DNA of 24,167 bases, taken from positions 7,588,244-7,612,410 of the forward strand of contig BFEA01000001.1 of assembly GCA_003427395.1 (NCBI GenBank). The letters run 5' to 3'. This document shows positions 19,096 through 24,167 of this stretch, piece by piece. Each line of letters opens with the position of its first letter. Position 1 is the first letter of the stretch. Source of the stretch: Chara braunii (lineage: Eukaryota > Streptophyta > Charophyceae > Charales > Characeae). The translations under genes were made by a program, and so were the position numbers. The notes under the pieces were generated by a model that did not search any database, had not been told where the DNA came from, and worked only from the letters and a program-made list of their open reading frames with translations.

Positions 19096-19369
19096 CATTG
19101 CTTCATTGCATTGCCTTTATTTGGATGGAATCTTGGTGCATTTGTGCTCTCTGCTTGTACACGACTACTTGGACATCTGTGTGATTTCGCAACTTGGCTT
19201 TCTGTATATCGTTCCCACTCATATTCCTTGCATAATGTTGGTTTTTATTTTAATAATAATGGTAATAAAAATAAAATAATAAGCGTGTTAGAATTGTAGT
19301 ATTATTGTACGAATAAAGAATATATATCGTCAAATAGAACTGCCCGGTAAACCGTAGGCAGAGAGGGAG
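19096..19369. other. AT-rich spacer
   Basis: AT-rich DNA with TAATAATAATGGTAATAAA-type words near 19,250, which resemble 20,248-20,268 on the far side of the GA-rich segment. No gene is seen. Confidence 0.4.
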
Positions 19370-20155
19370 AATATATATATATATATCATGCTTGCAACCG
19401 CACGAGCCGCACATTCGTGCGGAGTTCCGTACGGAGTTCCATGCAGGGGGTGCCTGTGCGGATTCGTGCAGGTTTTTTATTTTTATTATTATTATTTTAT
19501 CTTTTTTGGGGAGGGGAAACGGGGGGGCGTATGGCAGGAAGATGGGGATATGGCAAGGAGAGGGGGATATGGAGAGGAGGAGGAGGATGTGGACGAGGAG
19601 GACGACGAGGATAGCGAGGACGGCAAGGAGGAGTCGAGATGGGGGAGGAGAAGAGATGGACGGAGGGAAAAGAGTAAGGGCAGGAGGAGGAGGAGGAGAC
19701 ATGAACGGCGAGGAAGGGGAGGACACGAGGAAGGGGAGGGCACGACGAAGGGAAGGAGACGAGGAGGCATGGAAGATGAGGAAGCACGAGGAGGAGGAGG
19801 AGACAAGGAGGATGAGGAAGGGCAGGAGGAGGAGGACGAACACGAGGAGGAGGAGGAGGAGGAGGAGGAGGAGGAGGAGACAAAAAGGAGAAGGGAGGAG
19901 GAGACATGGAGGATGAGGAAGGGGAGGAGTAGCAAGGTGAGGCAGTACTCCTGTAATTTTTTTTTTCATCTCGCTTATAATTTTGGCGGGGGGGCTCAAA
20001 TGCACCGTTTTGACCCCGGCCTTTTTTTTTTCTGAGGGGGGTGACGGGTCGTTTTCCGCACACATTGTGCGCTGCACGGGATCGGTTGGGCGCGTGCACC
20101 GCACATAGGGAACCGCCCTCACGTCGTACGCTTGCATGTATGATATATATATATT
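19370..20155. repeat. GA-rich segment flanked by TA tracts
   Basis: TA dinucleotide tracts (19,370-19,386 and 20,143-20,155) flank a segment with GC-rich ends and a purine-rich centre. Next to the left tract is CATGCTTGCAACCGCAC; the inverted right end reads CATACATGCAAGCGTACG, so the ends share only short words. The left end contains a CCGCAC-ATTC-GTGCGG hairpin and a doubled CGGAGTTCC. This could be a TA-targeted nonautonomous element or simply a composite of simple repeats. The long ORFs on both strands here are compositional. Confidence 0.35.
19548..19932 (+). repeat. GA-rich low-complexity tract with GAG run
   Basis: Nearly all bases are purines on the plus strand, built from GAG, GGA and GAC words, with an uninterrupted (GAG)n run at about 19,844-19,879. 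All three plus frames and the minus frames stay open because the tract has few stop codons. The translations are Glu/Arg-rich or Ser/Pro-rich and carry no domain. Confidence 0.9.
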
Positions 20156-20475
20156 AAAGAATTTAAAGGCAAATTAATGAATCGGTAGGGCCGTAAAGAT
20201 GATAAATGTTGTTGATAATAGTGGTACTTATGATAATATTTGTTTGAATAATAATGGTAATGATAATGAAGTTAAATGAACTGATTGTAATAATAATAAT
20301 TCAAATACTAAATTTAAATAATAATATTAGAGGTGAAACGGTTTTCACCTTTGCAGTAGCAGACGCAGATCCCAGGGCTCGATCCCTAGACTTTGCCCTC
20401 AACCGTGTACAGTACCAAGTCGACCCTGTGTCTTTGAACCCGGGACCTGTGTCTTAACAGTCGCCTGTTGTCTGT
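20156..20475. other. AT-rich spacer with B-box-like words
   Basis: AT-rich DNA to about 20,340 is followed by GGGCTCGATCCC near 20,376 and TTGAACCCGGGACC near 20,434, both resembling tRNA T-arm or B-box sequence. No matching A boxes at tRNA spacing are evident. No gene is seen. Confidence 0.35.
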
Positions 20476-20595
20476 TGTAGGTTAGTGTGGTCGTCGGGTC
20501 TCGATCCGGAAGGTCTGTCGAGTAGGGGCCGTAGCTGTAGGTTAGTGTGGTCATCGGGTCTCGATCCTTAAGGTCTGTCGAGTAGGGGCCGTAGC
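20476..20595 (+). repeat. 60-bp tandem duplication
   Basis: Two adjacent 60-base units (20,476-20,535 and 20,536-20,595) share TGTAGGTTAGTGTGGTC and TCGGGTCTCGATCC. They differ at three positions (G/A at 20,493 and GG/TT at 20,508-20,509 relative to the second unit). The high identity implies a recent duplication. Confidence 0.92.
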
Positions 20596-20639
20596 TGTGT
20601 AGAAGTCGTAGCTGCTACAGTCCTGAAAGGTCAAGGTCG

Positions 20640-21290
20640 TAGTTGCCACAGTCCCAAAAGGCCAAGTCTACAGACTTCCGGAAGTGGCCTTTCGAGCGGA
20701 CCTTCCTGGAATTGTTGAAGTGAGGCTAGAGGCAAGTGGGCAAGTGGGCAGTCCAACCTCACCTAGTCAGTGGTACCCAGTCCTGGTCGCACTTTGTCCA
20801 GTCAGCAAGTACCATGTGGGACTGTGCGCACCCTGGGCCGAGTGGAAAGGAGCAGACCAGCGACCAACCTAAGTATAAATGAAGAGGCAGCGTCCAGTCA
20901 TTCATTCATTCAGACTGTGCCAGAGCGGCTTGTGCAAGGAGGTCTGCAGGTGCCCGAGGGAGTAGAGGGCAGGAGAGAGACGGAGCAGCCATAGCCGCTA
21001 GTGAGTAGGAGAGGTAGAAGGCAGCCATAGCTGCTGTGGGTTAGAGATAGGCTATAGCGTGTATGTGTGCGAGTGTTCTGTGAAGTGTGTGCGTGTGTGG
21101 GACATCCAGGGAGATCTCGAGTAGAGTGCGTGGGAGCAGTTGCTGGGAATACAGTTTCGGTAGGTTGTTGTCAGGGCGCACAGGCGCCATAGCCATTCGA
21201 AGCAAGTTTGACTCTGAACTGTGTTCTCGATATCTCTGAGCTTTGTGTGGGCGCCTGGCGCCAGTGTGATTGCCATCTGTTTTCATGCCT
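20640..21290 (+). repeat. LTR-like block, copy 2
   Basis: A TATAAAT at 20,874-20,880 is followed by a CATT triplet repeat and GC-rich sequence, as in an LTR promoter region. AGCAGCCATAGCCG (from 20,985), GCAGCCATAGCTG (21,021) and GGGCGCCTGGCGCCAG (21,250-21,265) match copy 1 at 18,786-19,095 in order. This is consistent with an old LTR or LTR fragment on the plus strand. I find no internal domain, primer-binding site or terminal TG/CA that would define its borders. Confidence 0.3.
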
Positions 21291-22100
21291 GCTGAGTAAG
21301 GAAGGAGACGAGTCTGGTTGCAGAGGTGCAGTAACGTGTGGTGATCGTTGCTTAGGTCGGGGGTGAAAGGGAGTGGAGTATGTGGGAAAATTTGGATGAG
21401 GGTTGGGCGGGGGGAGGGTTGGGTGCTGTGGGGAGGCTTGTTGATGTATGGGTGGTGAGAAAATGTCGCTCGGGTACGATAAAGGGGGGGGCGATAAGGT
21501 GTTGAATGGAGCGCGGGTGGGTATGAGGGGAGGGCGTAAGAAGGGGTTGTGAGGCTAGGATGAGAGAAGGGGTGAGGGGTTGGGAAGGGAAGGGTCGGAG
21601 GGGAGTCAGCCGGTTGAGTGCGTGGGAGATTGGCGGAGTAGGGAGAGGGGTGCGAAGGGGTAATGGTGTCTCGGAGGTTGAGAGGGGAAATGAGGTGGGG
21701 AGTTGCGGTGAGATCCCGTTATTTGAGGTTAACGGAGTCTATGGGGTATGGGGAGGAGTGGGTAGGGAGTTGTGAGTGGGATTGGTGGAGTGCATATTTG
21801 ATTTGAGTAGTAATCGGTGGTGAAGAGATGAAGTGAGTAACGAGGGTGTGGGATTTTAATTTTGAACTTCTTGGACGGGGGCTGGTGGGCTGGAGTGTGT
21901 GGAGATGGGGGTTCGTATTATCTTTGTTCGGCATAGCTACTATCCGTCACCGTGAAGCTAAATCCTGAATTTCATGTTCGATTTGCGTCGTAATGGGGAT
22001 TTTTGTCTGTTTGTGGCAGCCGTGTCTGTCGTGAGTGTCGTGGAATGTGGTTGTTAACGATCTACTTTTCCTATTTGGTGCTTGGTCCTAGGCTCTTGAT
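21291..22100. other. G-rich anonymous region
   Basis: Strongly G-rich plus strand from about 21,360 to 21,930, like 8,740-9,350, followed by more balanced sequence. No ORF with a recognisable domain is present. It may be another copy of the same composition-biased repeat, but I could not align the two by eye. Confidence 0.4.
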
Positions 22101-22440
22101 GGATGCTTGAGTGTCCTTGTTGTCGCTTGTTCCCCTGTGTAGTTTTCACTGTTCCGTTCATGCACGTTTGTCCTTGCGCTGGTCCCAATACCCAAGCTCT
22201 GGATGCTGTCCGTAGGTTGGACGTCGAGAGCTTACCTCTGATGTCGAGACGAGTTGATCTGACCTCGCGGGGTGTAAGATGGCCAGCCTGCCCGTAGCAT
22301 CTGTTGCTGATCGAAGGGGGGAGCGTGGTTTACTTGTTGTTTTTCTGGCCCTTCTCCCTGTTTGGTTCCTCCTCTTTTACCTCTTTGCCTCTTCCTCTCC
22401 TCCTCTCTACTCCCTCTGTCTCTTTTCTGGTTTGGCGATG

Positions 22441-22460
22441 GCCACGCCCGGCGGCGTGGC
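22441..22460. repeat. GCCACGCC hairpin, copy 1
   Basis: GCCACGCC at 22,441-22,448 pairs perfectly with GGCGTGGC at 22,453-22,460 across CGGC. GT follows directly, as in copy 2 at 22,902. Confidence 0.75.
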
Positions 22461-22901
22461 GTAACGTGGCTGTCCCTTGTTCTTGGCTCTTCTTCACTTT
22501 CCCGCCTGAAGACTAAGCTCGAATTGAGAGAGGTGCGCACATGTTCACGCGCGCAGTAAGGAGCACAAATGCCCAAGGAAGGCGTGATCAACGTGCCTGT
22601 CTTCTTGCTTGTTGCCTACAGCCTCTTTTGCCCTCCTCCCGATTTTACTATTTCTGTCCTTTTGAAACTTGTTTTTTCCTCTTCCCTTCCCGTCTAATGC
22701 TTGCCTTCTCAATCGCTTCAGTCGATTGTGCGGGAATGGTCGACTTCGCTTCGTGACTTTCTCGTCCTTGCTGTTGTTCTCTTGCTAGTTCCTCACTGCC
22801 TCCTTTCTCCTCACCTCGCCTTCACTATTCTTTTAGTCTTGTCTTGCCACCTTCTCTCATCTTTCCTCGAAATTGGTAATGATGGCTATGGTTTCCTTGT
22901 T

Positions 22902-22921
22902 GCCACGCCCGAGGGCGTGGC
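22902..22921. repeat. GCCACGCC hairpin, copy 2
   Basis: GCCACGCCC at 22,902-22,910 pairs perfectly with GGGCGTGGC at 22,913-22,921 across two bases. It is followed by GTGTCCTGAT, which contains a CTRR-T word of the kind seen at Helitron 3' ends. It lies 461 bases from copy 1. Confidence 0.75.
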
Positions 22922-23100
22922 GTGTCCTGATCTCTCTTGCTCAGGTTCAAAATTTTGTGTGCTGGGTTTCACGCGTTCAGCTTGCCGCGCGATTTGCCAA
23001 CAGGCGCCAGGGTGGTGAGGCTCGGCGCTAGCGGAGAGCGATAGTGTGTTAGCGCAGGTCGATAGCGCTGCCACGATTCTCCACAGCAAAGGCAAACTTC

Positions 23101-23153
<53 letters not shown>
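23101..23153 (+). repeat. (TTA)n microsatellite
   Basis: A pure TTA trinucleotide run of about 53 bases precedes a T-run and the probable intron end upstream of the methyltransferase exon. Confidence 0.97.
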
Positions 23154-23242
23154 GTTTTTTTTTGCAAAGCTTAAAAGAGCAAAAATTATAGCAAATATGT
23201 TCTCTGAATGTCTGCTCTCTTTTCTGGCATGCCGAACTGCAG

Positions 23243-23350
23243 GTTGCAGAAATCTCTCGTGTGCTTAAGCCCGGTGGGATATTTGTCGCGTCCACATTCT
23301 TGGCAACGTCTATCCCCGAGCTTGAGGAAATCCAGTTGACTATTCGCCAG
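23243..23350 (+). CDS. Internal exon of a plastid-type SAM methyltransferase
   Basis: A 36-codon exon in phase 0 reads VAEISRVLKPGGIFVASTFL and continues to QLTIRQ. It is preceded by a pyrimidine-rich stretch and CTGCAG (acceptor) and followed by GTGCGT (donor). EISRVLKPGGIFV is the hallmark of class I methyltransferases after motif II (UbiE/COQ5-like; Methyltransf_11). VAEISRVL followed by GGxFVxxTF is especially like the plant chloroplast proteins annotated as uncharacterized methyltransferases (At1g78140/At2g41040 type). The SAM-binding GxGxG motif would lie in upstream exons not in this window. No other exon was recognised. The sequence following the next possible acceptor (23,641) does not fit the family. 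The conserved residues look intact, so the gene may be functional. Confidence 0.62.
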
Positions 23351-23641
23351 GTGCGTATGTACTATGTAGATGTTGTAATTTTTAAGTTTTAACTGTGGAT
23401 GTATCATTGAACTTCGGCGGCGAGCTACTTTGGTCTTTGTGTACGACTTGTGTACGTGTCAAGCGTTATTTGCTACGACTTGGACTTTGTTTGACTTGTC
23501 AAATACAACTTATTTATTCTTATTAGAAAAGAATGTGCATTTAGAATTTTAATATTTAGTAGTACTTTTTAAGTTTTTATTATTTTAACATTGTTATCAT
23601 TCTGTCATGATTCTGAAGCATTTTCATCTTAATCTCTGCAG
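23351..23641 (+). other. Probable AT-rich intron segment
   Basis: The donor GTGCGTATG at 23,351 leads into AT-rich, T-run-containing sequence typical of plant introns. A CTCTGCAG near 23,634-23,641 looks like an acceptor, but translation beyond it in phase 0 hits TAG after about 22 codons and resembles no methyltransferase. The intron may therefore continue beyond. Confidence 0.45.
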
Positions 23642-23643
23642 CG

Positions 23644-24060
23644 GTGTTGGGATGTCACATACCGTAATGGTGCAGACCAGAACAAGAACCGACCTCTCTC
23701 TCATAGTACAGGATAGCACAGTGGAAGACTAAATACCAATGGTCAGACCAATCAATGTCGCAATGCAGACCAAACATACATCATCATCATCGCAAGGTGT
23801 GAAGGGCCCTGGCGCTACACACAGGAAGAATACGCCAGGCTTAGGTCATACACGGATGAGGAGGAGGGGGATCAGACGAAGAGGAAGGGAAGGATGAGGA
23901 TGTCGTCAACACCAGGTCCTCGATATAGATCCCAAATAATCCCCCATCCAATGTCTCTGTCCCAATGTCGAGTCTGAATCCAAATGTCGTCAAATCCCAA
24001 AGTCACAAATCTCTCTCTCTTTCTCTCGTAGTCTGTTGATACTGAGAAGTCAGGTAGCTA
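23644..24060 (+). other. Possible LTR start and anonymous repeat
   Basis: TGTTGGGATGTCACATACC at 23,644 resembles the TG-starting ends common in plant gypsy LTRs. The purine-rich stretch near 23,856-23,902 is not in the position of a polypurine tract for it. No second LTR or internal domain is present before the contig ends, so the call is tentative. Confidence 0.22.
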
Positions 24061-24087
24061 GAGGGTGAGGGAGAGATGGTGGACTGG

Positions 24088-24105
24088 AAGAAGAAGAAGA
24101 AGAAG

Positions 24106-24167
<62 letters not shown>
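24088..24167 (+). repeat. (AAG)n and (CT)n microsatellite at contig end
   Basis: A short AAG run (24,088-24,106) is followed by an uninterrupted CT run of about 60 bases to the end. The contig most likely stops here because the simple repeat could not be assembled through. Confidence 0.95.

Larger units (their letters stand above)
22101..23100. other. C/T-rich region, possible intron
   Basis: Pyrimidine-rich plus strand with overlapping hydrophobic ORFs that are compositional. Two strong hairpins (22,441 and 22,902) are listed separately. If the methyltransferase exon at 23,243 is real, this could be part of its upstream intron. I see no further exon here. Confidence 0.4.

Noticed and set aside
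19388-20035. Long Glu/Arg-rich plus-strand ORF and Ser/Pro/Leu-rich minus-strand ORF
   Set aside because: Purine-only sequence has few stop codons in any frame; the translations are pure composition with no domain.
21250-21270. TGGCGCC resembling a tRNA-Lys primer-binding site
   Set aside because: It lies within a repeated GGCGCC palindrome and the following bases do not continue the expected complement; no CA end precedes it.
22301-22600. Hydrophobic short ORFs suggesting small membrane proteins
   Set aside because: They result from C/T-rich sequence read as Leu, Phe and Ser; several overlap in different frames without any start context or homology.
23642-23710. Next exon of the methyltransferase after CTCTGCAG
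   Set aside because: The phase-0 translation resembles no methyltransferase C-terminus and stops after about 22 codons.

Overview
The window looks like nuclear DNA of a green-lineage (streptophyte) organism with a repeat-rich genome. It holds a plant-type LINE with an ORF1 zinc knuckle and a zf-RVT-like C-terminus, a plant-style Ty3/gypsy pol, and one spliced exon resembling the plastid UbiE-like methyltransferases of land plants. A charophyte alga or bryophyte would fit the degree of decay and the long introns, but the sequence alone cannot decide. Single-base Ns and simple-sequence ends suggest a complete short-read contig. I see no intact gene, no bacterial operon, no rRNA and no CRISPR array.

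Layout. 1-4080 is a mosaic of anonymous unique-looking sequence and old repeats: two tRNA-like (SINE-head-like) segments on the minus strand, a diverged 430-bp-spaced duplication carrying a conserved hairpin, and A-rich tracts between blocks. 4084-8375 is a decayed Ty3/gypsy element on the plus strand, with protease, RT, RNase H and integrase in order, several stops and at least three frame breaks. It is followed by an 11-bp and a 31-bp minisatellite, a polypurine tract and a probable partial 3' LTR. 8376-10260 is G-rich anonymous DNA with many Ns and one unexplained 139-codon ORF. About 10,260-17,960 is a nearly full-length but dead LINE on the minus strand: 5' tandem units, ORF1 with a CCHC knuckle, then ORF2 with APE endonuclease, RT (FADD changed to FAND) and a Cys/His C-terminus. 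17,960-23,100 holds further anonymous repeats: LTR-like blocks, a GA-rich segment flanked by TA tracts, a 60-bp tandem duplication, G-rich DNA and two copies of a strong hairpin.

The only probable host coding sequence is a 108-bp exon at 23,243-23,350 (plus strand), with good splice sites and a methyltransferase motif. If this exon is real, the transposon landscape upstream may lie within a very long intron of that gene. The retroelements are not expected to produce functional proteins. The main interest lies in how they decayed and in several short structured tandem repeats.
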